64,000 nt of DNA, taken from NCBI GenBank assembly GCA_028752905.1, contig JAQNBH010000003.1, positions 33,840,222-33,904,221 of the forward strand, written 5' to 3'. Positions 13,141 through 27,329 of this stretch are shown here, piece after piece; position 1 is the first letter of the stretch, and every line of letters begins with the position of its first letter. A program made the position numbers and the translations under genes. The notes beneath the pieces were generated by a model. That model saw only the letters and a program-made list of their open reading frames with translations, was not told the origin of the DNA and made no database searches. Source of the stretch: Cladorhizidae sp. MBARI D1340-BT2. Lineage: Eukaryota > Porifera > Demospongiae > Poecilosclerida > Cladorhizidae.

Positions 13141-16100
13141 CAGACCTACTCTCTCACTGGTGCCGTGAGCTAACTCAGAGGCAACTATATGTCTCCGGTA
13201 CAGACCTACTCTCTCACTGGTGCCATGAGCTAACTCAGAGGCAACCACATGTCTCCCGTACAGACCTACTCCCTCACTGGTGCCATGAGCTAACTCAGAG
13301 GCAACCACATGTCTCACGTACAGACCTACTCTCTCACTGGAGCCATGCGCTAACTCAGATGCAACCACATGTCTCCCGTACAGACCTACTCTCTCACTGG
13401 TGCCATGAGCTAATTCAGAGGCAACCACATGTCTCCCGTACAGACCTACTCTCTCACTGGTGTCATGAGCTAACTCAGAGGCAACCACATGTCTCCCGTA
13501 CAGACCTATGTACTCTCCAACTGGTGCCATGAGCTAACTCAGAGACAACCACATATCTCCCTTACAGACCTATTCTCTCTCTGGTGCCATGAGCTAACTA
13601 AGAGGCAACCACATGTCTCCCGTACAGACCTATTCTCTCACTGGTGCCATGAGCTAACTCAGAGGAAACCACATGTCTCCTGTACAGACCTACTCTCTCA
13701 CTGGTGCCATGAGCTAACTCAGAGGCAACCACATGTCTCCCGTACAGAGCTACTCTCTCACTGGTGCCATGAGCTAACTTAGAGGCAACCACATGTCTCC
13801 CGTACAGACCTACTCTCTCACTGGTGCCATGCGCTAACTCAGATGCAACCACATGTCTCCCGTACAGACCTACTCTCTCACTGGTGCCATGAGCTAACTC
13901 AGAGGCAACCACATGTCTCCCGTACAGACCTACTCTCTCACTGGTGCCATGAGCTAACTCAGAGGCAACCACATGTCTCCCGTACAGACCTACTCTCCCA
14001 CTGGTGCCATGAGCTAACTCAGAGACAACCACATGTCTCCCTTACAGACCTATTCTCTCACTGGTGCCATGAGCTAACTAAGAGGCAACCACATGTCTCC
14101 CGTACAGACCTATTCTCTCACTGGTGCCATGAGCTAACTCAGAGGAAACCACATGTCTCCTGTACAGACCTACTCTCTCACTGGTGCCATGAGCTAACTC
14201 AGAGGCAACCACATGTCTCCCGTACAGAGCTACTCTCTCACTGGTGCCATGAGCTAACTTAAATGCAACCACATGTCTCCTATACAGACCTACTCTCTCA
14301 ATGGTGCCATGAGCTAACTCAGAGGCAACAACATGTCTCCCGTACAGACCTACTCTCCCACTGGTGCCATGAGCTAACTCAGAGGCAACCACATGTCTCC
14401 CGTACAGACCTACTCTCTCACTGGTGCCATGAGCTAACCCAGAGGCAACCACATGCCTCCCGTACAGACCTACTCTCTCATTGGTGCCATGAGCTAACTC
14501 AGAGGCAAACACATGTCTCCCGCACAGACCTACTCTCCCACTGGTTCCATGAGCTAACTCAGAGGCAACCACATGTCTCCCGTACAGATCTACTCTCCCA
14601 CTGGTGCCATGAGCTAACTTAGAGACAACCACATGTCTCCCATTCAGACCTACTCTCTTACTGGTGCCATGAGCTATCTCAGAGCCAACAACATGTCTCC
14701 TGTACAGTCCTACTCTCTCAGTGGTGCCATGAGCTAACTCAGAGGCAACCACATGTCTCCCGTACAGACCTACTCTCTCACTGGTGCCATGCGCTAACTC
14801 AGATGCAACCACATGTCTCCCGTACAGACCTACTCTCTCACTGGTGCCATGAGCTAACTCAGAGGCAACCACATGTCTCCCATACAGACCTACTCTCTCA
14901 CTGGTGCCATGAGCTAACTCAAAGGCAACCACATGTCTCCCGTACAGACCTACTCTCCCACTGGTGCCATGAGCTAACTCAGAGACAACCACATGTCTCC
15001 CTTACAGACCTATTCTCTCACTGTTGCCATGAGCTAACTAAGAGGCAACCACATGTCTCCCGTACAGACCTATTCTCTCACTGGTGCCATGAGCTAACTC
15101 AGAGGAAACCACATGTCTCCTTTACAGACCTACTCTCTCACTGGTGCCATGAGCTAACTCAGAGGCGACTACATGTCTCCCCTACAGAGCTACTCTCTCA
15201 CTGGTGACATGAGCTAACTGAGAGGCAACCACATGTCTCCCATACAGACCTACTCTCTCACTGGTGCCATGAGCTAACTCAGAGGCAACCACATGTCTCC
15301 CGTACAGACCTACTCTCCCACTGGTGCCATGAGCTAACTCAGAGGCAACCACATGTCTCCCGTACAGACCTACTCTCTCACTTGTGCCATGAGCTAACTC
15401 AGAGGCAACCACATGTCTCCCACACAGACCTACTCTCCCACTGGTGCCATGAGCTAACTCAGAGGCACAACCACATGTCTCCCGTACAGACCTACTCTCC
15501 CACTGGTGCCATGAGCTAACTTAGAGACAACCACATGTCTCCCGTTCAGACCTATTCTCTCACTGGTGCCATGAGCTAACTCAGAGGCAACCACATGTCT
15601 CCCGTACAGACCTACTCTCTCAGTGGTGCCATGAGCTAACTCAGAGGCAACCACATGTCTCCCGTACAGACCTACTCTCTCACTGGTGCCATGAGCTAAC
15701 TCAGAGGCAACCACATGTCTCCTGTACAGACCTACTCTCTCACTGGTGCCATGAGCAAACTCAGAGGCAACCACATGTCTCCTGTACAGACCTACTCTCT
15801 CACTGATACCATGAGCTAACTCAGAGGCAACCACATGTCTCCCGTACAGACCTACTCACTGGTGCCATGAGCTAACTCAGAGGCAACCACGTGTCTCCCA
15901 TACAGACCTACTCTCTCACTGGTGCCATGAGCTAACTCAGAAGCAACCACATGTCTCCTGTACAGACCTACTCTCTCACTGGTGCCATGAGAGGCAACCA
16001 CATGTCTCCCGTACAGACCTACTCTCTCACTGGTGCCATGAGCTAACTCAGAGGCAACCACATGTCTCCTGTACAGACCTACTATCTCACTGGTACCATG

Positions 16101-17613
16101 AGCTAACTCAGAGGTAATCACATGTCTCCCGTAAGGCCTACTCTCTCACTGGTGCCATGAGCTAACTCAGAGGCAACCACATGTCTGCTGGACAGACCTA
16201 CTCTCTCACTGGTACCACGAGCTAACTCAGAGGCAACCACATGTCTCCAGTACAGACCTACTCTCTCACTGGTGCGATGAGCTAACTCAGAGGCAAACAC
16301 ATGTCTCCCGTACAGACCTACTCTCTCACTGGTGCCATGAGCTAATTCAGAGGCAACCACATGTCTCCCGTACAGACCTACCCTCTCACTGGTGCTATGA
16401 GCTAACTCAGAGGCAACCACATGTCTCTCGTACAGACCTACTCTCTCACTGGTGCCATGAGCTAACTCAGAGGCAACCACATGTCTCCCGTACAGACCTA
16501 CTCTCTCACTGGTGCCATGAGCTAACTCAGATGCAACCACATGTCTCCCGTTCAGACCTACTCTCTCACTGGTGCCATGAGCTAACTCAGAGGCAACCAC
16601 ATGTCTCCGGTACAGACCTACTCCCTCTCTGGTGCCATGAGCTAACTCAGAGGCAACCACATGTCTCCCGTACAGACCTACTCTCTCACTGGTGCCATGA
16701 GCTAACTCAGAGGCAACCACATGTCTCCCGCACAGACCTACTCTCCCACTGGTGCCATGAGCTAACTCGGAGGCAACCACATGTCTCCCATACACAGACC
16801 TACTCTCCCACTGGTGCCATGAGCTAACTCAGTGACAACCACATGTCTCCCGTTCAGACCTACTCTCTCACTGGTGCCATGAGCTATCTCAGAGGCAACC
16901 ACATGTCTCCCGTACAGACCTACTCTCTCACTGGTGCCATGAGCTAACTCAGAGTCAACCACATGTGTCCCGTACAGACCTACATGTACTCTCTCACTGG
17001 TGCCATGAGCTAACTCTGAGGCAACCACATGTCTCCCGTACAGACCTACTCTCTCACTGGTGCCATGAGCTAACTCAGATGCAACCACATGTCTCCCGTT
17101 CAGACCTACTCTCTCACTGGTGCCATGAGCTAACTCAGAGTCAACCACATGTCTCCGGTACAGACCTACTCTCTCACTGGTGCCATGAGCTAACTCAGAG
17201 GCAACCACATGTCTCCCGTACAGACCTACTCTCTCACTGGTGCCATGAGCTAACTCAGAGGCAACCACATGTCGCCCGCACAGACCTACTCTCCCACTGG
17301 TGCCATGAGCTAACTCGGAGGCAACCACATGTCTCCCATACACAGACCTACTCTCCCACTGGTGCCATGAGCTAACTCAGTGACAACCACATGTCTCACG
17401 TTCAGACCTATTCTCTCACTGGTGCCATGAGCTAACTCAGAGGCAACCACATGTCTCCCGTACAGACCTACTCTCTCACTGGTGCCATGAGCTAACTCAG
17501 AGGCAACCACATGTCTCCCGTACAGACCTACTCTCTCACTGGTGCCATGAGCTAACTCAGAGGCAACCACATGTCTCCTGTACAGACCTACATGTACTCA
17601 CTGGTGCCATGAA
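13141..17613. repeat. Composite A-B-C super-unit, copy 2 (part)
   Basis: This repeats the A, B and C order of copy 1. The A-type part runs to about 14130 and carries the TGTA insertion CCTATGTACTCTCC at 13505. The B-type part runs from about 14138 to 16097, and C-type follows. The copy has one monomer fewer than copy 1 just before the CCCGTAAGGCC marker (16128), and one extra ~550-bp C-type module: the CCCATACACAG marker occurs at both 16787 and 17336. The C-type end of this super-unit continues into the 4,709-bp duplicated block, so the right edge given here is the start of that block rather than a true end. Confidence 0.7.
14138..16097. repeat. B-type section, copy 2
   Basis: This matches the first B section at offset 5,287 over nearly 2 kb, including CTTAAATGCAACC (14258), AGGCGACTACATG (15164), the GGCACAACC insertion (15465) and the 51-bp monomer (15940-15990). 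Differences are mostly single substitutions, for example GAGCCAACAAC near 14683 and CCCCTACAG at 15179. One monomer of the first copy near 10801-10860 is absent here. Confidence 0.8.
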
Positions 17614-18219
17614 CTAACTCAGAGGCAACCACGTGCCTCCCATACAGACCTACACTGTCACTGGTGCCATTAGCTAACTCAGAGGCAACCACATGTCTCC
17701 CGTACAGACCTACTCTCTCACTCATGCCATGAGCTAACTCAGAGGCAACCACATTTCTCCCGTACAGACCTACTCTCTCACTGGTGCCATGAGCTAACTC
17801 AGAGGCAACCACATGTCTCCCGTACAGACCTACTCTCTCACTGGTGCCATGAGCTAACTCAGAGTCAACCACATGTCTCCCGTAAGACCTACATGTACTC
17901 TCTCACTAGTGCCATGAGCTAACTCAGAGGCAACCACATGTCTCCCGTACAGACCTACTCTCTCACTGGTATCATGAGCTAACTCAGAGGCAATCACATG
18001 TCTCCCGTTCAGACCTACTCTCTCACTGGTGCCATGAGCTAACTCAGAGGCAACCACATGTCTCTGGTACAGACCTACTCTCTCACTGGTGCCATGAGCT
18101 AATTCAGAGGCAACCACATGTCTCCCATACAGACCTACTCTCTCACTGGTGCCATGAGCTAACTCAGAGGCAACCACATTTCTCCAGTACAGACCTACTC
18201 TCTCACTGGTGCCATGAGC

Positions 18220-19545
18220 TAACTCAGAGGCAACCACATGTCTCCCGTACAGACCTACTTCTCACTGGTGCTATGAGCTAACTCAGAGGCAATCACATGT
18301 CTCCCTTACAGACCTATTCTCTCACTGGTGCCGTGAGCTAACTCAGAGGCAACCACATGTCTCCCGTACAGACCTACTCTCTCACTGGTGCCATGCGCTA
18401 ACTCAGAGGCAACCACATGTCTTCCGTAGAGACCTACTCTCTCACAGGTACCATGAGCTAACTCAGAGGCAACCACATGTCTCCCGTACAGACCTACTCT
18501 CTCACTGGTGCCATGAGCTAACTCAAAGGCAACCACATGTCTCCCGTACAGACCTACTCTCTCACTGGTGCCATGAGCTAACTCAGAGGCAATCACATGT
18601 CTCCCGTATAGATCTACTCTCTCACTGGTGCCATGAGCTAACTCAGAGGCAACCAGATGTCTCTCGTACAGACCTACTCTCTCACTGGTACCCTGAGCTA
18701 ACTCAGAGGCAACCATATGTCTCCGGTACAGACCTACTCTCTCACTGGTGCCATGAGCTAACTCAGAGGCAACCACATGTCTCCCGCACAGACCTACTCT
18801 CCCACTGGTGCCATGAGCTAACTCGGAGGCAACCAGATGTCTCCCATACACAGACCAACTCTCCCACTGGTGCCATGAGTTAACTCAGAGACAACCACAT
18901 ATCTCCCGTTCAGACCTATTCTCTCACTGGTGCCATAAGCTAACTCAGAAGCAACCACATGTCTCCCGTACAGACCTACTCTCTCACTGGTGCCATGAGC
19001 TTACTCAGAGGCAACCACATGTCTCCCGTACAAACCTACTCTCTCACTGGTGCCATGAGCTAACTCAGAGGCAACCACATGTCTCCTGTACAGACCTACA
19101 TGTACTCACTGGTGCCATGAACAATCTCAGAGGCAACCGCGTGTCTCCCATACAGACCTACACTGTCACTGGTGCCATGAGCTAACTCAGAGGCAACCAC
19201 ATGTCTCCCGTACAGACCTACTCTCTCACTGATGCCATGAGCTAACTCAGAGGCAACCACATGTCTCCCGTACAGACCTACTCTCTCACTGGTGCCATGA
19301 GCTAACTCAGAGGCAACCACATGTCTCCGGTACAGACCTACTCTCTCACTGGTGCCATGAGCTAACTCAGAGGCAACCACATGTCTCCCGTACAGACCTA
19401 CTCTCTCACTGGTGCCATGAGCTAACTCAGAGGCAACCACATGTCTCCCACACAGACCTACTCTCCCACTGGTGCCATGAGCTAACTCGGAGGCAACCAC
19501 ATGTCTCCCATACACAGACCTACTCTCCCACTGGTGCCATGAGCT
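18220..19545. repeat. 1,326-bp nested repeat, copy 1
   Basis: This unit is repeated immediately at 19546-20871 with offset 1,326. It is itself two ~663-bp units of eleven monomers. The CCCATACACAG markers at 18843, 19507, 20169 and 20833 lie 664, 662 and 664 bp apart and are followed alternately by ACCAACTC and ACCTACTC. Edges are approximate to one monomer. The same pair appears in the second 4,709-bp copy at about 22929-25580. Confidence 0.8.
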
Positions 19546-20871
19546 AACTCAGAGGCAACCACATGTCTCCCGTACACACCTACTCTCTCACTGGTGCCAT
19601 GAGCTAATTCAGAGGCAACCACATGTCTCCCGTACAGACCTATTCTCTCACTGGTGCCATGAGCTAACTCAGAGGCAACCACATGTCTCCCGTACAGACC
19701 TACTCTCTCACTGGTGCCATGCGCTAACTCAGAGGCAACCACATGTCTCCCGTAGAGACCTACTCTCTCACAGGTACCATGAGCTAACTCAGAGGCAACC
19801 ACATGTCTCCCGTACAGACCTACTCTCTCACTGGTGCCATGAGCTAATTCAAAGGCAACCACATGTCTCCCGTACAGATCTACTCTCTCACTGGTGCCAT
19901 GAGCTAACTCAGAGGCAATCACATGTCTCCCGTATAGATCTACTCTCTCACTGGTGCCATGAGCTAACTCAGAGGCAACCAGATGTCTCCCGTACAGACC
20001 TACTCTCTCACTGGTGCCCTGAGCTAACTCAGAGGCAACCATATGTCTCCGGTACAGACCTACTCTCTCACTGGTGCCATGAGCTAATTCAGAGGCAACC
20101 ACATGTCTCCCGCACAGACCTACTCTCCCACTGGTGCCATGAGCTAACTCGGAGGCAACCAGATGTCTCCCATACACAGACCAACTCTCCCACTGGTGCC
20201 ATGAGTTAACTCAGAGACAACTACATGTCTCCCGTTCAGACCTATTCTCTCACTGGTGCCATAAGCTAACTCAGAAGCAACCACATGTCTCCCGTACAGA
20301 CCTACTCTCTCACTGGTGCCATGAGCTTACTCAGAGGCAACCACATGTCTCCCGTACAAACCTACTCTCTCACTGGTGCCATGAGCTAACTCAGAGGCAA
20401 CCACATGTCTCCTGTACAGACCTACATGTACTCACTGGTGCCATGAACAATCTCAGAGGCAACCGCGTGTCTCCCATACAGACCTACACTGTCACTGGTG
20501 CCATGAGCTAACTCAGAGGCAACCACATGTCTCCCGTACAGACCTACTCTCTCACTGATGCCATGAGCTAACTCAGAGGCAACCACATGTCTCCCGTACA
20601 GACCTACTCTCTCACTGGTGCCATGAGCTAACTCAGAGGCAACCACATGTCTCTGGTACAGACCTACTCTCTCACTGGTGCCATGAGCTAACTCAGAGGC
20701 AACCACATGTCTCCCGTACAGACCTACTCTCTCACTGGTGCCATGAGCTAACTCAGAGGCAACCACATGTCTCCCGCACAGACCTACTCTCCCACTGGTG
20801 CCATGAGCTAACTCTGAGGCAACCACATGTCTCCCATACACAGACCTACTCTCCCACTGGTGCCATGAGCT
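19546..20871. repeat. 1,326-bp nested repeat, copy 2
   Basis: This second copy of the two-by-eleven-monomer unit shares TTCTCTCACTGGTGCCATAAG, given here only by position (near 20247), and the GCTTACTC monomer (near 20330) with the first copy. It differs at a few bases, for example TCTCTGGTACAG near 20651 where the first copy has TCTCCGGTACAG. At its right edge (about 20871) the sequence changes to a CAGTGACAACC monomer and a shorter 547-bp marker spacing (20833 to 21380). Confidence 0.8.
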
Positions 20872-22322
20872 AACTCAGTGACAACCACATGTCTCCCGTT
20901 CAGACCTATTCTCTCACTGGTGCCATGAGCTAACTCAGAGGCAACCACATGTCTCCCGTACACACCTACACTCTCACTGGTGCCATGAGCTAACTCAGAG
21001 TAACCACATGTGTCCCGTACAGACCTACATGTACTCTCTCACTGGTGCCATGAGCTAACTCAGAAGCAACCACATGTCTCCCGTACAGACCTAATCTCTC
21101 ACTGGTGCCATGAGCTAACTCAGATGCAACCACATGTCTCCCGTTCAGACCTACTCTCTCACTGGTGCCATGAGCTAACTCAGAGGCAACCACATGTCTC
21201 CGGTACACACCTACTCTCTCACTGATGCCATGAGCTAACTCAGAGGCAACCACATGTCTCCCGTACAGACCTACTCTCTCACTGGTGCCATGAGCTAACT
21301 CAGAGGCAACCACATGTCTCCCGCACAGACCTACTCTCCCACTGGTGCCATGAGCTAACTCGGAGGCAACCACATGTCTCCCATACACAGACCTACTCTC
21401 CCACTGGTGCCATGAGCTAACTTAGTGACAACCACATGTCTCCCGTTCAGACCTATTCTCTCACTGGTGCCATGAGCTAACTCAGAGGCAACCACATGTC
21501 TCCCGTACAGACCTACTCTCTCACTGGTGCCATGAGCTAACTCAGAGGCAATCACATGTCTCCCGTACAGACCAACTCTCTCACTGGTGCCATGAGCTAA
21601 CTCAGAGGCAACCACATGTCTCCTGTACAGACCTACATGTACTCACTGGTGCCATGAACTAACTCAGAGGCAACCATGTGCCTCCCATACAGACCTACAC
21701 TGTCACTGGTGCCATGAGCTAACTCAGAGGCAACCACATGTCTCCCGTACAGACCTACTCTCTCACTGATGCCATGAGCTAACTCAGAGGCAACCACATT
21801 TCTCCCGTACAGACCTACTCTCTCACTGGTGCCATGAGCTAACTCAGAGGCAACCACATGTCTCCCGTACAGACCTACTCTCTCACTGGTGCCATGAGCT
21901 AACTCAGAGTCAACCACATGTCTCCCGTAAGACCTACATGTACTCTCTCACTGGTGCCATGAGCTAACTCAGAGGCAACCACATGTCTCCCGTACAGACC
22001 TACTCTCTCACTGGTGCCATGAGCTAACTCAGAGGCAACCACATGTCTCCCGTTCAGACCTACTCTCTCACTGGTGCCATGAGCTAACTCAGAGGCAACC
22101 ACATGTCTCCGGTACAGACCTACTCTCTCACTGGTGCCATGAGCTAATTCAGAGGCAACCACATGTCTCCCGTACAGACCTACTCTCTCACTGGTGCCAT
22201 GAGCTAACTCAGAGGCAACCACATGTCTCCAGTACAGACCTACTCTCTCACTGGTGCCATGAGCTAACTCAGAGGCAACCACATGTCTCCCGTACAGACC
22301 TACTTCTCACTGGTGCCATGAG

Positions 22323-25300
22323 CTAACTCAGAGGCAACCACGTGCCTCCCATACAGACCTACACTGTCACTGGTGCCATTAGCTAACTCAGAGGCAACCA
22401 CATGTCTCCCGTACAGACCTACTCTCTCACTCATGCCATGAGCTAACTCAGAGGCAACCACATTTCTCCCGTACAGACCTACTCTCTCACTGGTGCCATG
22501 AGCTAACTCAGAGGCAACCACATGTCTCCCGTACAGACCTACTCTCTCACTGGTGCCATGAGCTAACTCAGAGTCAACCACATGTCTCCCGTAAGACCTA
22601 CATGTACTCTCTCACTAGTGCCATGAGCTAACTCAGAGGCAACCACATGTCTCCCGTACAGACCTACTCTCTCACTGGTGTCATGAGCTAACTCAGAGGC
22701 AATCACATGTCTCCCGTTCAGACCTACTCTCTCACTGGTGCCATGAGCTAACTCAGAGGCAACCACATGTCTCTGGTACAGACCTACTCTCTCACTGGTG
22801 CCATGAGCTAATTCAGAGGCAACCACATGTCTCCCATACAGACCTACTCTCTCACTGGTGCCATGAGCTAACTCAGAGGCAACCACATGTCTCCAGTACA
22901 GACCTACTCTCTCACTGGTGCCATGAGCTAACTCAGAGGCAACCACATGTCTCCCGTACAGACCTACTTCTCACTGGTGCCATGAGCTAACTCAGAGGCA
23001 ACCACATGTCTCCCGTACAGACCTATTCTCTCACTGGTGCCGTGAGCTAACTCAGAGGCAACCACATGTCTCCCGTACAGACCTACTCTCTCACTGGTGC
23101 CATGCGCTAACTCAGAGGCAACCACATGTCTTCCGTAGAGACCTACTCTCTCACAGGTACCATGAGCTAACTCAGAGGCAACCACATGTCTCCCGTACAG
23201 ACCTACTCTCTCACTGGTGCCATGAGCTAACTCAAAGGCAACCACATGTCTCCCGTACAGACCTACTCTCTCACTGGTGCCATGAGCTAACTCAGAGGCA
23301 ATCACATGTCTCCCGTATAGATCTACTCTCTCACTGGTGCCATGAGCTAACTCACAGGCAACCAGATGTCTCTCGTACAGACCTACTCTCTCACTGGTGC
23401 CCTGAGCTAACTCAGAGGCAACCATATGTCTCCGGTACAGACCTACTCTCTCACTGGTGCCATGAGCTAACTCAGAGGCAACCACATGTCTCCCGCACAG
23501 ACCTACTCTCCCACTGGTGCCATGAGCTAACTCGGAGGCAACCAGATGTCTCCCATACACAGACCAACTCTCCCACTGGTGCCATGAGTTAACTCAGAGA
23601 CAACCACATATCTCCCGTTCAGACCTATTCTCTCACTGGTGCCATAAGCTAACTCAGAAGCAACCACATGTCTCCCGTACAGACCTACTCTCTCACTGGT
23701 GCCATGAGCTTACTCAGAGGCAACCACATGTCTCCCGTACAAACCTACTCTCTCACTGGTGCCATGAGCTAACTCAGAGGCAACCACATGTCTCCTGTAC
23801 AGACCTACATGTACTCACTGGTGCCATGAACAATCTCAGAGGCAACCGCGTGTCTCCCATACAGACCTACACTGTCACTGGTGCCATGAGCTAACTCAGA
23901 GGCAACCACATGTCTCCCGTACAGACCTACTCTCTCACTGATGCCATGAGCTAACTCAGAGGCAACCACATGTCTCCCGTACAGACCTACTCTCTCACTG
24001 GTGCCATGAGCTAACTCAGAGGCAACCACATGTCTCCGGTACAGACCTACTCTCTCACTGGTGCCATGAGCTAACTCAGAGGCAACCACATGTCTCCCGT
24101 ACAGACCTACTCTCTCACTGGTGCCATGAGCTAACTCAGAGGCAACCACATGTCTCCCGCACAGACCTACTCTCCCACTGGTGCCATGAGCTAACTCGGA
24201 GGCAACCACATGTCTCCCATACACAGACCTACTCTCCCACTGGTGCCATGAGCTAACTCAGAGGCAACCACATGTCTCCCGTACACACCTACTCTCTCAC
24301 TGGTGCCATGAGCTAACTCAGAGGCAACCACATGTCTCCCGTACAGACCTATTCTCTCACTGGTGCCATGAGCTAACTCAGAGGCAACCACATGTCTCCC
24401 GTACAGACCTACTCTCTCACTGGTGCCATGCGCTAACTCAGAGGCAACCACATGTCTCCCGTAGAGACCTACTCTCTCACAGGTACCATGAGCTAACTCA
24501 GAGGCAACCACATGTCTCCCGTACAGACCTACTCTCTCACTGGTGCCATGAGCTAACTCAAAGGCAACCACATGTCTCCCGTACAGATCTACTCTCTCAC
24601 TGGTGCCATGAGCTAACTCAGAGGCAATCACATGTCTCCCGTATAGATCTACTCTCTCACTGGTGCCATGAGCTAACTCAGAGGCAACCAGATGTCTCCC
24701 GTACAGACCTACTCTCTCACTGGTGCCCTGAGCTAACTCAGAGGCAACCATATGTCTCCGGTACAGACCTACTCTCTCACTGGTGCCATGAGCTAATTCA
24801 GAGGCAACCACATGTCTCCCGCACAGACCTACTCTCCCACTGGTGCCATGAGCTAACTCGGAGGCAACCAGATGTCTCCCATACACAGACCAACTCTCCC
24901 ACTGGTGCCATGAGTTAACTCAGAGACAACTACATGTCTCCCGTTCAGACCTATTCTCTCACTGGTGCCATAAGCTAACTCAGAAGCAACCACATGTCCC
25001 CCGTACAGACCTACTCTCTCACTGGTGCCATGAGCTTACTCAGAGGCAACCACATGTCTCCCGTACAAACCTACTCTCTCACTGGTGCCATGAGCTAACT
25101 CAGAGGCAACCACATGTCTCCTGTACAGACCTACATGTACTCACTGGTGCCATGAACAATCTCAGAGGCAACCGCGTGTCTCCCATACAGACCTACACTG
25201 TCACTGGTGCCATGAGCTAACTCAGAGGCAACCACATGTCTCCCGTACAGACCTACTCTCTCACTGATGCCATGAGCTAACTCAGAGGCAACCACATGTC

Positions 25301-27031
25301 TCCCGTACAGACCTACTCTCTCACTGGTGCCATGAGCTAACTCAGAAGCAACCACATGTCTCTGGTACAGACCTACTCTCTCACTGGTGCCATGAGCTAA
25401 CTCAGAGGCAACCACATGTCTCCCGTACAGACCTACTCTCTCACTGGTGCCATGAGCTAACTCAGAGGCAACCACATGTCTCCCGCACAGACCTACTCTC
25501 CCACTGGTGCCATGAGCTAACTCGGAGGCAACCACATGTCTCCCATACACAGACCTACTCTCCCACTGGTGCCATGAGCTAACTCAGTGACAACCACATG
25601 TCTCCCGTTCAGACCTATTCTCTCACTGGTGCCATGAGCTAACTCAGAGGCAACCACATGTCTCCCGTACACACCTACACTCTCACTGGTGCCATGAGCT
25701 AACTCAGAGTAACAACATGTGTCCCGTACAGACCTACATGTACTCTCTCACTGGTGCCATGAGCTAACTCAGAAGCAACCACATGTCTCCTGTACAGACC
25801 TAATCTCTCACTGGTGCCATGAGCTAACTCAGATGCAACCACATGTCTCCCGTTCAGACCTACTCTCTCACTGGTGCCATGAGCTAACTCAGAGGCAACC
25901 ACATGTCTCCGGTACACACCTACTCTCTCACTGATGCCATGAGCTAACTCAGAGGCAACCACATGTCTCCCGTACAGACCTACTCTCTCACTGGTGCCAT
26001 GAGCTAACTCAGAGGCAACCACATGTCTCCCGCACAGACCTACTCTCCCACTGGTGCCATGAGCTAACTCGGAGGCAACCACATGTCTCCCATACACAGA
26101 CCTACTCTCCCACTGGTGCCATGAGCTAACTTAGTGACAACCACATGTGTCCCGTTCAGACCTATTCTCTCACTGGTGCCATGAGCTAACTCAGAGGCAA
26201 CCACATGTCTCCCGTACAGACCTACTCTCTCACTGGTGCCATGAGCTAACTCAGAGGCAATCACATGTCTCCCGTACAGACCAACTCTCTCACTGGTGCC
26301 ATGAGCTAACTCAGAGGCAACCACATGTCTCCTGTACAGACCTACATGTACTCACTGGTGCCATGAACTAACTCAGAGGCAACCATGTGCCTCCCATACA
26401 GACCTACACTGTCACTGGTGCCATGAGCTAACTCAGAGGCAACCACATGTCTCCCGTACAGACCTACTCTCTCACTGATGCCATGAGCTAACTCAGAGGC
26501 AACCACATTTCTCCCGTACAGACCTACTCTCTCACTGGTGCCATGAGCTAACTCAGAGGCAACCACATGTCTCCCGTACAGACCTACTCTCTCACTGGTG
26601 CCATGAGCTAACTCAGAGTCAACCACATGTCTCCCGTAAGACCTACATGTACTCTCTCACTGGTGCCATGAGCTAACTCAGAGGCAACCACATGTCTCCC
26701 GTACAGACCTACTCTCTCACTGGTGCCATGAGCTAACTCAGAGGCAACCACATGTCTCCCGTTCAGACCTACTCTCTCACTGGTGCCATGAGCTAACTCA
26801 GAGGCAACCACATGTCTCCGGTACAGACCTACTCTCTCACTGGTGCCATGAGCTAATTCAGAGGCAACCACATGTCTCCCGTACAGACCTACTCTCTCAC
26901 TGGTGCCATGAGCTAACTCAGAGGCAACCACATGTCTCCAGTACAGACCTACTCTCTCACTGGTGCCATGAGCTAACTCAGAGGCAACCACATGTCTCCC
27001 GTACAGACCTACTTCTCACTGGTGCCATGAG
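22323..27031. repeat. 4,709-bp duplicated block, copy 2
   Basis: This is a head-to-tail copy of 17614-22322. It starts directly after a CCTACTTCTCACTGG monomer (22302) that in copy 2 is reached again at 27011, as expected for a tandem duplication whose end is joined to its start. It carries the same nested 1,326-bp pair (about 22929-25580). Private differences include CTCACAGGCAACC near 23351, CATGTCCCCCG near 24992 and CATGTGTCCCG near 26145. The small number of differences suggests a recent event compared with the age of the array. Confidence 0.9.
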
Positions 27032-27329
27032 CTAACTCAGAGGCAACCACATGTCTCCCGTACAGACCTATTCTCTCACTGGTGCCATGAGCTAACTCAG
27101 AGTCAACCACATGTCTCCCGTACAGACCTACTCTCTCACTGGTGCCATGAGCTAACTCAGAGGCAATCACATGTCTCCCGTATAGATCTACTCTCTCACT
27201 GGTGCCATGAGCTAACTCAGAGGCAACCAGATGTCTCCCGTACAGACCTACTCTCTCACTGGTGCCATGAGCTAACTCAGAGGCAACCATATGTCTCCGG
27301 TACAGACCTACTCTCTCACTGGTGCCATG

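Larger units (their letters stand above)
17614..22322. repeat. 4,709-bp duplicated block, copy 1
   Basis: This block matches 22323-27031 at a constant offset of 4,709, which shows that no net indel separates the copies. The left edge is sharp: CATGAACTAAC at 17610 against CATGAGCTAAC at 22319, after which the following CACGTGCCTCCC monomer is shared. I saw only scattered substitutions, for example GGTATCATG near 17969 against GGTGTCATG, and CCCTTACAG near 18303 against CCCGTACAG. Identity appears to be about 99%, but I could not compute it. Inside lies a further repeat of about 1,326 bp. The CCCATACACAG marker occurs at 18843, 19507, 20169, 20833 and 21380. Confidence 0.9.
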
